27,343 nt of DNA, from NCBI GenBank assembly GCA_905221605.1, contig CAJNDS010002300.1:483441-510783 (forward strand). The letters are read 5' to 3'. A program made the position numbers and the translations under genes. The notes beneath the pieces are model-generated. The model saw only the letters and a program-made list of their open reading frames with translations, had not been told where the DNA came from and searched no databases. Source of the stretch: Symbiodinium natans. Lineage: Eukaryota; Sar; Dinophyceae; Suessiales; Symbiodiniaceae. Below, piece by piece: positions 1-7,114 of this stretch; the stretch's first letter is position 1, and every line of letters starts with the position of its first letter.

Positions 1-73
1 TAGAGTCTTACAGTGGTTAAGAGCCCTAAATCCTAAACAACGAAATCCTAAGCCCTGAAACCATACGACCTAG

Positions 74-93
74 GTCATGGATCCATCCCTGAG
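74..93 (+). CDS. Candidate first coding exon of the ankyrin-repeat gene (start ATG at 77)
   Basis: A 20-nt segment lies between an AG acceptor (..GACCTAG) and a donor that is the first heptamer of a telomere-like array (AG|GTTTAGG). It reads V-M-D-P-S-L plus two bases, and ATG at 77 could be the initiator (MDPSL). The trailing AG joins in phase with the leading G of the segment at 607 to make an Arg codon. Support is junction phase and composition only. A segment this short could be chance, so the true start could lie outside the window. Confidence 0.35.
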
Positions 94-139
94 GTTTAGG
101 GTTAAGGGTTTGGGGTTTAGGGTTTAGGGTTTAGGGTTT
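94..139 (+). repeat. TTTAGGG array at intron 5' end
   Basis: Imperfect heptamers (TTTAGGG, TTAAGGG, TTTGGGG) begin exactly at the proposed donor of the first intron. The same intron ends with the opposite-orientation array at 524-584. Confidence 0.9.
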
Positions 140-523
140 GGTTGTTTTTTCTCGTCGGTTCAACGTTCAGGCTAATACGAAGAACGACTCCGCACCATCA
201 CACTTAAACAAGATTCCATTACACGCCCACGCGCCTCTCAAGCACCCAAACAAAGGCACTCGGAATGGAGATGGGCTTATGATATAAGTGTTTTTCTAGT
301 GGCAGGCCCAGTACTCTCGCGGCCTGGGGTCATAATGAGCCTCTCGACACAAGGAATGCTAAGGCATTAAACGAAACAAGGGCCACCAAGTTACACGTCA
401 AGCAAATACCCACCCTAACCACAACGACCTCCATGCGGCTCATGCAACCAAGCAAACAAGACATGTAACAAGAACCGACAAGAACCTCCCAAGCTAGCAA
501 TTAAGATCCTTTTGAGGAACCTG

Positions 524-584
524 AAACCCTACGCCCTAAGCCCTAAGCCCTAAGCCCTAAGCCCTAAACCCTAAACCCTAAACC
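524..584 (-). repeat. CCCTAAG/CCCTAAA array at intron 3' end
   Basis: Eight or so heptamers change from CCCTAAG to CCCTAAA. The array lies 22 nt before the acceptor of the 607 exon. The stretch 140-523 before it holds no recognisable gene or element. Confidence 0.9.
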
Positions 585-606
585 AAGCTCTCTCCGCATG
601 GGCGAG

Positions 607-666
607 GCTGCCACTGGCGGAGCCGAGCGCTAACCTGCCCAGGATGGAGGCAAGGGGGGACTCGGC
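607..666 (+). CDS. Candidate exon 2, N-terminal low-complexity part of ankyrin-repeat gene
   Basis: The segment follows the acceptor GGGCGAG and reads (R)LPLAEPSANLPRMEARGDSA. The preferred donor is GC|GTGTGA, which leaves two bases that complete an Ala codon with the C opening the 1469 exon. An alternative donor is the GTTTAGGG at 686, which extends the frame through CEVSDR but then fails to join the next exon in phase. Pro/Ala/Ser/Glu-rich composition suggests a disordered N-terminus. No homology was recognised. Confidence 0.35.
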
Positions 667-685
667 GTGTGAAGTCTCGGATAGG

Positions 686-846
686 GTTTAGGGTTTAGGG
701 TTTAGGGTTTAGGGTTTAGGGTTTAGGGTTTAGGGTTTAGGGTTTAGGGTTTAGGGTTTAGGGTTTAGGGTTTAGGGTTTAGGGTTTAGGGTTTAGGGTT
801 TAGGGTTTAGGGTTTAGGGTTTAGGGCTTAAGGTTTAAGGTTTAGG
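686..846 (+). repeat. Long TTTAGGG array
   Basis: About 22 nearly perfect heptamers start 20 nt inside the intron and degrade at the end to TTAAGG variants. The array is paired with the CCCTAAA array at 1327-1427 in the same intron. Confidence 0.95.
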
Positions 847-993
847 GGTCCCTTTAAGGGGATTTTAGTGCAAACCCCAACGAACCTTGCGGAGGTTCCA
901 GACAGCCAGAACTCCCTTCTCAGGCGATCTCGCAGATAAGCCTTCGGAACCGGAAAGGCAAACAGGAAATGGAACAAAAGCATCCCAAACCAT

Positions 994-1047
994 GGGTTTA
1001 GGGTTTAGGGTTTAGGGTTTAGGGGTTTAGGGTTAGGGTTTAGGTGG
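994..1047 (+). repeat. Short TTTAGGG array
   Basis: A second, slightly imperfect array in the same orientation inside the intron 667-1468. Confidence 0.85.
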
Positions 1048-1049
1048 TT

Positions 1050-1135
1050 CGCGAAAATAAGGAGCCCTTCGAAAAGACCCCCGAATAGTAGGAGTCCCGT
1101 ATAATCGGGACCCTAACACGGTACCCCTATCCTTA
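1050..1135. repeat. Dispersed repeat, TTCG(A)AAATAAGGGACCCC type
   Basis: Degenerate member of a family defined by a TTTCGGAAAATA-like end, GGACCCC/GGGTCC blocks, a central GGAT(T/C)C and a GGTACCCC end. Relatives lie at 2308, 6675, 8505, 9648, 15912, 21783 and 26943. Confidence 0.5.
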
Positions 1136-1188
1136 CCAATCATGTTCCCGTCTGGCCCCTTTGAAATTAAGTAAATAAATGTATAATG

Positions 1189-1323
1189 TAAGAACCCCCC
1201 AAAACCTTATTCCAATTCTTCAGGCCCCAAAAAGAATGTTCCCTTATGGTCCCTTGGTAATTACACTATAAGAACACCCCCTTAGAACCCCCCAAAACCC
1301 TATTCCAATTCTTCAGGCCCCAC
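1189..1323 (-). repeat. Direct pair of CCCCCCAAAACCCTATTCC repeats
   Basis: Two copies about 90 bp apart of a unit containing CCCCCCAAAACCCTATTCC followed by AATTCTTCAGGCCCC. The reverse complement of the same unit is tandemly repeated at 3743-4020, so this is a dispersed family. Confidence 0.7.
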
Positions 1324-1326
1324 AAG

Positions 1327-1427
1327 TAAACCCTAAACCCTAAACCCTAAGCCCTAAACCCTAAACCCTAAACCCTAAACCCAAAACCCAAAACCCTAAA
1401 CCCTAAACCCTAAACCCTAAACCCTAA
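1327..1427 (-). repeat. CCCTAAA array before acceptor
   Basis: About 14 heptamers, including AACCCAAA variants, end 41 nt before the acceptor of the 1469 exon. Confidence 0.95.
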
Positions 1428-1468
1428 GTAACTCGCCAGATCCCGGCTCCCGCGGTTCCGCTGCCCAG

Positions 1469-1551
1469 CACGACATTGCCGGGGGCCGCGATGGTGCCGG
1501 CCTCTGGAGGCCCGGAGTCGACAGAGGGTGAGCCGAAACAAAGTATTGTGG
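1469..1551 (+). CDS. Candidate exon 3, low-complexity part of ankyrin-repeat gene
   Basis: Acceptor CTGCCCAG. The open frame reads TTLPGAAMVP then ASGGPESTEGEPKQSIV and ends exactly where GTTTAGGG begins (G|GTTTAGGG). The single trailing G joins in phase with GG of the 2440 exon. A competing internal GTGAGC donor exists, but the frame using it hits a stop. Gly/Pro/Glu/Ser-rich, probably disordered. Confidence 0.4.
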
Positions 1552-1675
1552 GTTTAGGGTTTAGGGTTTAGAGTTTAGGGTTTAGGGTTTAGGGTTTAGG
1601 GTTTAGGGTTTAGGGTTTAGGGTTTAGGGGTTATATAAGGGTTTAAGGGTTAGGGGTTAGGGGTTTAGGGTTTAA
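1552..1675 (+). repeat. TTTAGGG array starting at the donor
   Basis: About 16 units start at the GT of the proposed donor and decay into TTAAGGG/TTAGGGG variants. The intron ends with CCCTAAA at 2383-2414. Confidence 0.95.
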
Positions 1676-1689
1676 TATATACCAAAAAA

Positions 1690-1716
1690 GAATATATATA
1701 TATATATATATATATA
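1690..1716. repeat. (AT)n microsatellite
   Basis: About 13 AT dinucleotides inside the intron 1552-2439. Confidence 0.9.
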
Positions 1717-1966
1717 ATATAAGATATACCGATGTGAACCCTCGGAGACTCAAACCCCCCCGAGACCGTAAGATCGAACAGCAGTAGTTTCACTGTGGCC
1801 TTTTAGGCTCTGGACACTCTGTGCGTGGGTTTTGAAAAGGGCTCCTTTGCTTGAGGGTGCGGTTGTGGGCTGAGGGTTTCGGGACTTCAGTCGTGATGGT
1901 TTAGGTTCGGCAGTGCCGCTGCGGTGCAGGGTTGGTTCGCGCATCTATTTTGAGGGGTTTGGCGAG

Positions 1967-2014
1967 ACCCCAAACCCCAAACCCGAAACCCGAAACCCTA
2001 AACCCTAAACCCTA
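1967..2014 (-). repeat. Imperfect CCCTAAA/CCCGAAA array
   Basis: Heptamers with CCCCAAA and CCCGAAA variants. The following 2031-2115 stretch is open in more than one frame after an AG, but it is bypassed by the phase-compatible exon chain. Confidence 0.85.
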
Positions 2015-2132
2015 AGTGTGGAGAGAGCCCAGAGGCAAAGGCTTGCGACGGTCAGGGCGTGCAGACGGCAAGTCTGCCTTCGATCACCGAAGTTGTGCTT
2101 TCAGCCGCAGGCTTACGAAGCCCTAACTGAAG

Positions 2133-2305
2133 ACCCTAAACCCTAAACCCTAAACCCTAAACCCTAAACCCTAAACCCTAAACCCTTAACCCTTAACCCT
2201 TAACCCTTAACCCTTAACCCTTAACCCTTAACCCTTAACCCTTAACCCTTAACCCTTAACCCTTAACCCTTAACCCAAACCCTTAACCCTAAACCCCAAA
2301 GCCAT
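2133..2305 (-). repeat. Array switching from CCCTAAA to CCCTTAA
   Basis: Seven or so CCCTAAA units change abruptly to about 13 units of CCCTTAA and then return to CCCTAAA/CCCCAAA. Homogeneous runs of each variant imply local tandem amplification. Confidence 0.95.
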
Positions 2306-2307
2306 AT

Positions 2308-2385
2308 GATTCCGAAAATAAGGGACCTATTTTTGACCCCGAAATTGTACGATTTCCTTTTGATACGGACCCCAAAAAGGAAACC
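2308..2385. repeat. Dispersed GGACCCC-type repeat
   Basis: Shows TTCCGAAAATAAGGGACC and a downstream GATACGGACCCC block of the dispersed family. It is adjacent to the next CCCTAAA array. Confidence 0.5.
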
Positions 2386-2414
2386 CTAAACCCTAAACCC
2401 TAAACCCTAAACCC
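2383..2414 (-). repeat. CCCTAAA array before acceptor
   Basis: Four to five units end 25 nt before the acceptor at 2439. Confidence 0.9.
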
Positions 2415-2439
2415 CCATATGCCCTCTAAAGCTCTGCAG

Positions 2440-2498
2440 GGATCAGCGCCCGGTCGGGTGCCTCGGGTAGCCCGTTCGAGGACGCTCACCGCAGCTGT
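2440..2498 (+). CDS. Candidate exon 4 of ankyrin-repeat gene
   Basis: Good acceptor (GCTCTGCAG) and a canonical donor (TGT|GTGAGT). It reads ISARSGASGSPFEDAHRSC after two bases completed by the preceding exon, and it ends in phase 0, matching the phase-0 start of the exon at 3689. No domain was recognised; Ser/Gly-rich leading into a more structured sequence. Confidence 0.45.
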
Positions 2499-2848
2499 GT
2501 GAGTTTATGGCCTGTCGGGGGATATTGTGCTTTAAGGGTAGGCCTTAAGGCCTTTACTTCGTTGTCAGAGTGCAAAAGTTTTCTGGCTGCTTTTTTTGCA
2601 CTTTGGTGCGGCGTTTCTGTATTTGGTGTTTGATGGCTCCTTAGCCCAGGTTGGGGTGCAACAAGCTACTGAAATGATGCTCACACATGCGGATGAAGCT
2701 TCATGTTGTATTCTCAGACTGAGTCTCTTTGCTTTGGAGGGGTGCTTGGCGGGCTCAAGGATTCAGATGTTTGGGACTCGGGGATATTCGCTGGGGAAAT
2801 TCGCCGTCGGGATTCAGGGGCGCACCTCTGTCAATATTTGCGTGTTTT

Positions 2849-2882
2849 AGGGTTTAGGGTTTAGGGTTTACGGTCTAGGGAG
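2849..2882 (+). repeat. Short TTTAGGG array
   Basis: Three units plus degenerate copies in the large intron 2499-3688. The flanking 2892-2981 stretch reads NTGAQGLMDAGHSF.. between an AG and a GTGAAT. It could be a skipped or false exon and is not phase-compatible with the chain. Confidence 0.8.
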
Positions 2883-2998
2883 CACCGCAGGCAACACGGG
2901 TGCGCAGGGTCTGATGGATGCAGGGCATAGCTTCATGGTTCTACCGGGACAGGCATCACTCTCAACGACAAATGACCGCACGTGAATATCTTGGGGCC

Positions 2999-3036
2999 CT
3001 AAACCCTAAACCGTAAACCCTAAACCCTAAACCCTA
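2999..3036 (-). repeat. CCCTAAA array
   Basis: Five units, one mutated to CCGTAAA, in the interior of the intron 2499-3688. Confidence 0.85.
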
Positions 3037-3145
3037 ATGGGGAACCTTGGTTCTAAGCTCCAAGTTGGGGCCTGGGAGAATAATGCCATGGACCCGTTAG
3101 CATCCCTTTCCTCATTCTGAAACTTTACCACAAGTCCTCCGGCAA

Positions 3146-3254
3146 GGGTTTAGGGTTTGGGGTTTGGGGTTTAGGGTTTAGGGTTTAGGGTTTAGGGTTT
3201 AGGGTTTAGGGTTTAGGGTTTAGGGTTTAGGGTTTAGGGTTTAGGGTTTAGGGA
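3146..3254 (+). repeat. TTTAGGG array
   Basis: About 15 units, two with TTTGGGG. It is the largest array of the 2499-3688 intron and is opposed by the array at 3616-3682. The stretch 3255-3615 holds no supported gene. Confidence 0.95.
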
Positions 3255-3615
3255 TTCAAAGCTTCCAAGCCCCGGCCCGTGTGCGCAGTAGGTGTGTAGA
3301 TTGGGATTTAGAGCTAAGTAGCCAGACTATCTGGGTAGCGGCGAATCTGCGGCAGGAGCGATCCACGCAGTTAGCCTGGTTCTGAGCATGTCGTTGTATC
3401 GTTTTGTTGCGGACGTGGGATAATTTCAGGATTTCAGATTATGTTTGAGGAATTTGGGCGTAGCCCCCAGAAGAGGATGGATGAGTTCAGCAGCGCTGCT
3501 CCCGCGTAAACTCCTAGCTGGCGTGCAGAGCCACACAGAATCCCTCCAATCCCCATATCCAACAAATCAAAGTTACCCAAACCCAGCACCTTCTTAAATT
3601 ATTTGCGAGCGTCAA

Positions 3616-3682
3616 ACCCTAAACTCTAAACCCTAAACCCTAAACCCTCAACCCTAAACCCTAAACCCTAAACCCTAAACCC
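3616..3682 (-). repeat. CCCTAAA array ending at the acceptor
   Basis: Nine units run directly into the acceptor CCTTGCAG of the 3689 exon. Confidence 0.95.
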
Positions 3683-3688
3683 TTGCAG

Positions 3689-3738
3689 GTGCCCATGGGT
3701 GAGACCCGAAAAGTCGAGGAGCTCCTGGCAGACGACAG
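3689..3738 (+). CDS. Exon of ankyrin-repeat gene (..KVEELLADDR)
   Basis: Follows TTGCAG and reads VPMGETRKVEELLADD plus AG. A GC donor (ACAG|GCTGGT) leaves two bases that join the G at 4769 to give Arg and a smooth junction, LADD-R-FLDSLAG. A GT donor 4 nt later (CTG|GTATAG) would give phase 0 and fail to join. The GC donor is inferred from phase. The sequence looks like a conserved helical segment, but no named domain was recognised. Confidence 0.55.
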
Positions 3739-3742
3739 GCTG

Positions 3743-4020
3743 GTATAGGGGCCCTTAATGGTTAGAATAGGTTTTTGGGGGGTTTGGGGTTTAGGGTTTA
3801 GGGTTTAGGGTTTAGGGTTTAGGGTTTAGGGCTACTATAGGGGCCTTAAGAATTAGAATAGGGTTTTGGGGGGGGTTGGGGTTTAGGGTTTAGGGCTACT
3901 ATAGGGGGCCCTTAATAGTTAGAATAGGTTTTTTGGGGGGGGGGGGGGGGGGGGGGGGGGGTTAGGGTTTAGGGCTACTACAGGGGCCTTAAGAACTAGA
4001 ATAGGGTTTTGGGGGGGTCT
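3743..4020 (+). repeat. Tandem copies of a CTACTATAGGGGCCTTAA unit interleaved with TTTAGGG
   Basis: Four copies of TATAGGGGCC(C)TTAA..AGAATAGG followed by a G-run are separated by TTTAGGG heptamers (3781-3834 is a clean array). It is the inverse orientation of the unit at 1189-1323. The composite suggests tandem expansion of the boundary between a mobile repeat and a telomere-like array. Confidence 0.8.
3935..3961 (+). repeat. 27-G homopolymer
   Basis: An uninterrupted run of 27 G inside the third unit of the composite tandem repeat. On the coding strand it could form G-quadruplexes in RNA. Confidence 0.9.
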
Positions 4021-4212
4021 TCTAGTCTACTTCTAAAGGGACCATAAGGAAATCATGTTAGTCATTCTTCCGGCCCCTATATTAGTTGTGTTGTCGCTTG
4101 TCTTGGTGTTGTTGAAACTAGGACAATAAGGCTGCGTCTCCTTCCAGCAGTTTATGATTCCAGGGGCTTGCATGCGTAATGTCACAGGGAGCGAAACAGC
4201 AGCTACACTATT

Positions 4213-4301
4213 TTAGGGTTTAGGGTTTAGGGTTTAGGGGGTTTAGGGGGTTTAGGCGGTTTAGGGTTTAGGGTTTAGGGTTTAGGGTTTAGGGTTTAGG
4301 G
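4213..4301 (+). repeat. TTTAGGG array with TTTAGGGGG variants
   Basis: About 12 units, three expanded or mutated (TTTAGGGGG, TTTAGGCGG). The following 4302-4677 stretch shows no supported exon. Confidence 0.9.
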
Positions 4302-4677
4302 TCCAGACCTCGCTCGAGAAACAGAGACCTGTCGCAATCGACCCTCGAGCCCCCTTTCACATCCCACGTGCACAGCAAACCTCAGCAGATGTTCTTACCT
4401 GAAAGTGATGGAGTCCTGTGGGTTCAGCGTTTAGAGTCTTCGTCTTCGACAGAGATCAGGATTTCAACACACTTCAAAAGCAGGCCAGAGCGGACGTTTG
4501 GTTGCATAATGTTGCGTGGGGACTGGCCCAAAAATGGCGCAGCAATGTTCATCTCATGAGCTCCCAAAATGCTGCGCCACCTCGGAGCACCTAGAAGCAC
4601 AGGAGTTCGGATGGCTTTCGCTCGTGTGATGGCCCTTTGCACCAAAGTGGTCCCCGAACACTGCCACATAAGACTAA

Positions 4678-4757
4678 CTCTAAACCCCAAACCCGAAACC
4701 CTAAACCCTAAACCCCAAACCCTAAACCCTAAACCTTAAACCCTAAACCCTAAACCC
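4678..4757 (-). repeat. CCCTAAA array before acceptor
   Basis: About 11 units with CCCCAAA and CCCGAAA variants end 11 nt before the acceptor of the 4769 exon. Confidence 0.95.
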
Positions 4758-4768
4758 CTGCCCCACAG

Positions 4769-4833
4769 GTTCCTAGACTCCCTGGCTGGCAAGCTGGCGA
4801 ACCGCCTGGGCGGCATGGGTCTGCAGGCCAGGG
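4769..4833 (+). CDS. Exon of ankyrin-repeat gene (FLDSLAGKLANRLGGMGL)
   Basis: Strong acceptor TGCCCCACAG. It reads FLDSLAGKLANRLGGMGLQAR. The donor G|GTTCAG leaves one base that completes an Asp codon with AT of the 5222 exon. Alternatives are a GC donor at 4827 and GTTTGA at 4847. The helical, Leu/Ala/Gly-rich sequence continues naturally from LLADDR upstream. Confidence 0.55.
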
Positions 4834-4860
4834 GTTCAGCGGATAGGTTTGAGGCTTACT

Positions 4861-4982
4861 GAGATGTTCCCCCTTATACTAACAGTCCTTGATAGGGACT
4901 GTAGTACCCCCTACTATACTCCCTACTATACTCCCTCTTATACTCCCTATTAAGGACTGTTAGTATGAGGGGGAACATCCCA
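4861..4982. mobile_element. MITE family 1, full copy
   Basis: Inverted ends GATGTTCCCCCTTATACTAA / TTAGTATGAGGGGGAACATC extend for about 28 bp including ACAGTCCTT. The centre has tandem CCCTACTATACT units. There is no coding capacity, so it is non-autonomous. Related copies lie at 10206 and 14299, and a solo end at 14399. It sits in the intron 4834-5221. Confidence 0.8.
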
Positions 4983-5085
4983 AGGCTTGGGATTGGGGCT
5001 GGGCCGGTGTGGCCTTGAGTTCGGCGTCCAGGACTCGGTGGGCCTTGCGCCCATGTGTCGTCAACACCTGCTGGGGGCCCATGGG

Positions 5086-5200
5086 CACCCAGAGAGCCCC
5101 ATACCCCCTAATTCAGGAATATTTTCTTAAATCATAATAAGGATCCCTTTGTAATTTAAGCTCTATTCCTTAATTAGGGGGCTACTGGGCTCTCTGGGTA
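5086..5200. mobile_element. MITE family 2, copy a
   Basis: Ends CACCCAGAGAGCCCCATA / CTGGGCTCTCTGGGTA are inverted repeats. The interior TTAAATCATAAT..AAGGATCC is the reverse complement of copy b at 5292, so the two copies are head-to-head inverted around the 5222 exon. The right end is 21 nt before that exon's acceptor. Flanks suggest a TA-type target site, one side mutated to CA. Confidence 0.8.
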
Positions 5201-5221
5201 GTTGAATAAATCTGGCCACAG

Positions 5222-5276
5222 ATCGCCAGTTCCACACCTTCCAGGTGATGCAGCATGTGGGGCTTCGCCGGGAGCA
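5222..5276 (+). CDS. Exon of ankyrin-repeat gene (RQFHTFQVMQHVGLRREQ)
   Basis: Acceptor GGCCACAG. It reads (D)RQFHTFQVMQHVGLRREQ and runs open to DQL, then TAA at 5287. The 3' border is unresolved. A GA donor at 5277 gives phase 0 and joins the 5453 segment, while a GC donor at 5283 gives phase 2. The next GT (5291) lies past the in-frame TAA. The exon is sandwiched between two inverted MITE copies, which makes both splice borders lie within about 22 nt of a mobile element. Confidence 0.5.
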
Positions 5277-5291
5277 AGATCAGCTTTAAAG

Positions 5292-5404
5292 TACCCAGAG
5301 AGCCCAATAGCCCTTAACTACGGAATATAGCTTAAATTACAAAGGGATCCTGATTATGATTTAAGAATATTCCTTAATTTAAGGGGTATTGGGCTCTCTG
5401 GGTA
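5292..5404. mobile_element. MITE family 2, copy b
   Basis: 113 bp with near-perfect terminal inverted repeats TACCCAGAGAGCCCAATA / TATTGGGCTCTCTGGGTA, extending imperfectly to about 35 bp. Termini read as TA|CCCAGAG...CTCTGGG|TA, consistent with a TA target-site duplication as in Tc1/mariner-like elements. No ORF. Confidence 0.85.
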
Positions 5405-5452
5405 AAGGTCGACTTGCCATGAAAAGGGGGTTCAGAACTCTGCCAACGGCAG

Positions 5453-5480
5453 GAAACTGTAGCCATGTCCGGAGGCGGAG
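5453..5480 (+). CDS. Candidate small exon (ETVAMSGGG)
   Basis: AG acceptor (AACGGCAG) and a GT donor (GGAG|GTTATG). The 28 nt read ETVAMSGGG and end with one base that joins GC of the 6006 exon to make Gly (..GGG-G-TFLGH). Chosen mainly because it repairs the phase between 5222 and 6006; weak evidence. Confidence 0.3.
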
Positions 5481-5949
5481 GTTATGGTGGGTTGTCTTTG
5501 GGGTTTGGGGGAACAGGCGCATGGCCCCCAACAAGGTACCCCCCGAATTGTAAAGCCCCCAATCCGGAAACTTCTCCAGGGCCCAAGCGCCACTGCCCGC
5601 GGAGCTTCGGCAACCCTTGGTGGCGCCTGATCGCAGCGCTTTTTGGGGGGCTTTTGGGGTTTAAGACGGGAGTTTAGATAGCATTGAGGAAGGAATCCCC
5701 GCTTGATCTAGGTGAGGGCAGAGCTTCTCGTAAATTGGTTATCTTTTGCTTTTCACACAATACAAAAGTTGCCCTCAGTGTTGAAACACAAGGGCTCAAT
5801 ACCAATCAAAAGCTCGGATCAGGGTTTTCAGTCTAGTGACGAGTGTTCCACTCAATGCCGGGATCCTTTTGAGGCTCGGTGGTTCGAGGCTTTAGGCTCA
5901 GGATTCGCGCTAAAAGGAGTCTGTTGGAAAGTAGCGGCTTGATTGAAAT

Positions 5950-5985
5950 ACCCTAAACCCTAAACCCTAAACCCTAAACCCCCTA
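5950..5985 (-). repeat. CCCTAAA array before acceptor
   Basis: Five units end 20 nt before the acceptor of the 6006 exon. The stretch 5481-5949 holds short open frames (for example 5712-5942) with no recognisable protein. Confidence 0.9.
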
Positions 5986-6005
5986 GCCCTTTTCACCTAT
6001 CCGAG

Positions 6006-6098
6006 GCACCTTCTTGGGCCACATGAAGCGGCCCGAGCCGCCCGCTTTCCAAGAGGGGGCCATCGGCCCCGACGGGAACAAGGAAGCCAAGTTGGGGG
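6006..6098 (+). CDS. Exon of ankyrin-repeat gene (GTFLGHMKRPEPPAF...)
   Basis: Acceptor CTATCCGAG. The frame reads GTFLGHMKRPEPPAF then QEGAIGPDGNKEAKLG and ends at a donor formed by the telomere-like array (GGGG|GTTTAGGG). The peptide is highly protein-like in this frame only. Junction phase to the next exon is unresolved: phase 1 fits an upstream acceptor at 6970 (adding DCAAGQ before VHMTN) but not the acceptor at 6987. Confidence 0.5.
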
Positions 6099-6183
6099 GT
6101 TTAGGGTTTAGGGTTTAGGGTTTAGGGTTTAGGGTTTAGGGTTTAGGGTTTAGGGTTTAGGGTTTAGGGTTTAGGGTTTAGGG
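6099..6183 (+). repeat. TTTAGGG array starting at the donor
   Basis: Twelve perfect units start at the proposed GT. The rest of this intron (to 6987) contains a 31-G run, a dispersed repeat and a 10-bp tandem repeat, but no opposing CCCTAAA array. Confidence 0.95.
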
Positions 6184-6641
6184 GGAAGGTTGCTGAGGGC
6201 TTTCGGAAGTTCGGGCGGGTGCGGGCTCTCTCTGGGAGTGTAGAGCTGAAACTCTCAAGGGTTTAAAAGGAAGGCTGGCAAGGCCTTGCACCACACCAAG
6301 TGTAGATGCTCTCTACTTGGGTTGAGGGCCTTCTGAATGGTGCAAAGGGGAACAGTTGAGGAATCCAAAAGGGGACCCGATTGACTGCCCATCGACTCGG
6401 ACGCCGAAGCTTTAGCATGCCAGGCGACACTACCCAGAGCTCTGCAGGTGGGCGGTGGCCAGCCAGGCAGGGGCCTGAAATGGCCTGAATCTGCAGTTCT
6501 AAGTTGGATCCACAGTCCCGGCCCAGAAGCAAGTCTCGCATTGTCGTCGCAGTTCATCCGCCCTCATATCCTGCGCCTGCTGCTCAGTTGACAAGACGTC
6601 GAAGGGCGTGCAACACGCTGACAACAATGAGGCGTTCGTTT

Positions 6642-6642
<1 letters not shown>

Positions 6643-6673
<31 letters not shown>
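6643..6673 (+). repeat. 31-G homopolymer
   Basis: Uninterrupted run of 31 G. A dispersed GGACCCC-type repeat begins just after it. The preceding 6551-6642 stretch reads HPPSYPAPAAQLTRRRR.. after a CGCAG acceptor and could be a cryptic exon. Confidence 0.9.
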
Positions 6674-6674
<1 letters not shown>

Positions 6675-6675
<1 letters not shown>

Positions 6676-6772
6676 TATGAAAATGAGGGACCCCTAAGAT
6701 AGACCCACAACTAGTGGGATTCACTTAGAATAAGGACCCCAATAGGGCATCCCCAATTTCGGAAGCCCCCCA
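6675..6772. repeat. Dispersed GGACCCC-type repeat
   Basis: Shows ATGAAAATGAGGGACCCC, GTGGGATTCAC, AAGGACCCCAATAGG and a terminal TTTCGGAAGCCCCCC. It is closely parallel to the copy at 9648-9722. Confidence 0.6.
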
Positions 6773-6872
6773 CTTGAATCCCTGATCTTCTCAGAAGTCC
6801 TGTCCAATCTGTCCAGCCTCTCCTGTCAGACCATGCCAGCCCCACTGGCTTTAGGTTTTCAAGTTTACTGTC

Positions 6873-6913
6873 AGTTGATCTGAGTTGATCTGAGTTGATC
6901 TGAGTTGATCTGA
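6873..6913. repeat. 10-bp tandem repeat (GTTGATCTGA)x4
   Basis: Four perfect copies followed by decayed copies, about 75 nt before the acceptor at 6987. Confidence 0.9.
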
Positions 6914-6987
6914 CTGAGCTGATGTGAGTTGAGAGGTGTGTCCGTTCCCTTGCCGGTTGCGGCTCTTGAGACTGTGCTGCTGGGCAG

Positions 6988-7059
6988 GTTCACATGACCA
7001 ACATGGACGTGAATGCCTTCACGCAGGCGGCCCGAAGATTTGCAGCTTCGCGGTTTAGG
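6988..7059 (+). CDS. Exon of ankyrin-repeat gene (VHMTNMDVNAF...)
   Basis: Acceptor CTGGGCAG. It reads VHMTNMDVNAFTQAARRFAASR. The 3' border lies in a GTTTAGG repeat, so two registers are possible: donor at 7053 (phase 2) or one heptamer later at 7060 (phase 0, adding Phe-Arg). The later one joins the 8357 exon directly (..SRFR|AIVPYQGD). The earlier one would need a microexon at 7134-7155, which has good AG/GT borders and fits in phase. The acceptor at 6970 is an alternative start. Confidence 0.55.
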
Positions 7060-7114
7060 GTTTAGGGTTTAGGGTTAGGGTTTAGGGTTCTTGGTTCAGG
7101 GTTTAGGGTTTAGG
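7053..7114 (+). repeat. TTTAGGG array overlapping the exon border
   Basis: About eight imperfect units, the first of which may be partly coding. Below it, 7160-8340 holds only spurious frames, including a 199-codon minus-strand frame, and a (CG)n tract. Confidence 0.9.

Noticed and set aside
2738-2760. GGCTCAAG resembling the end of the dinoflagellate spliced leader
   Set aside because: Only 8 bases match and the preceding bases do not fit the leader; expected by chance.
1-4757. Dense telomere-type repeats as evidence for a chromosome end or subtelomere
   Set aside because: Arrays occur in both orientations, are short, and continue through all 27 kb between exons; a true telomere would be a single long array in one orientation.
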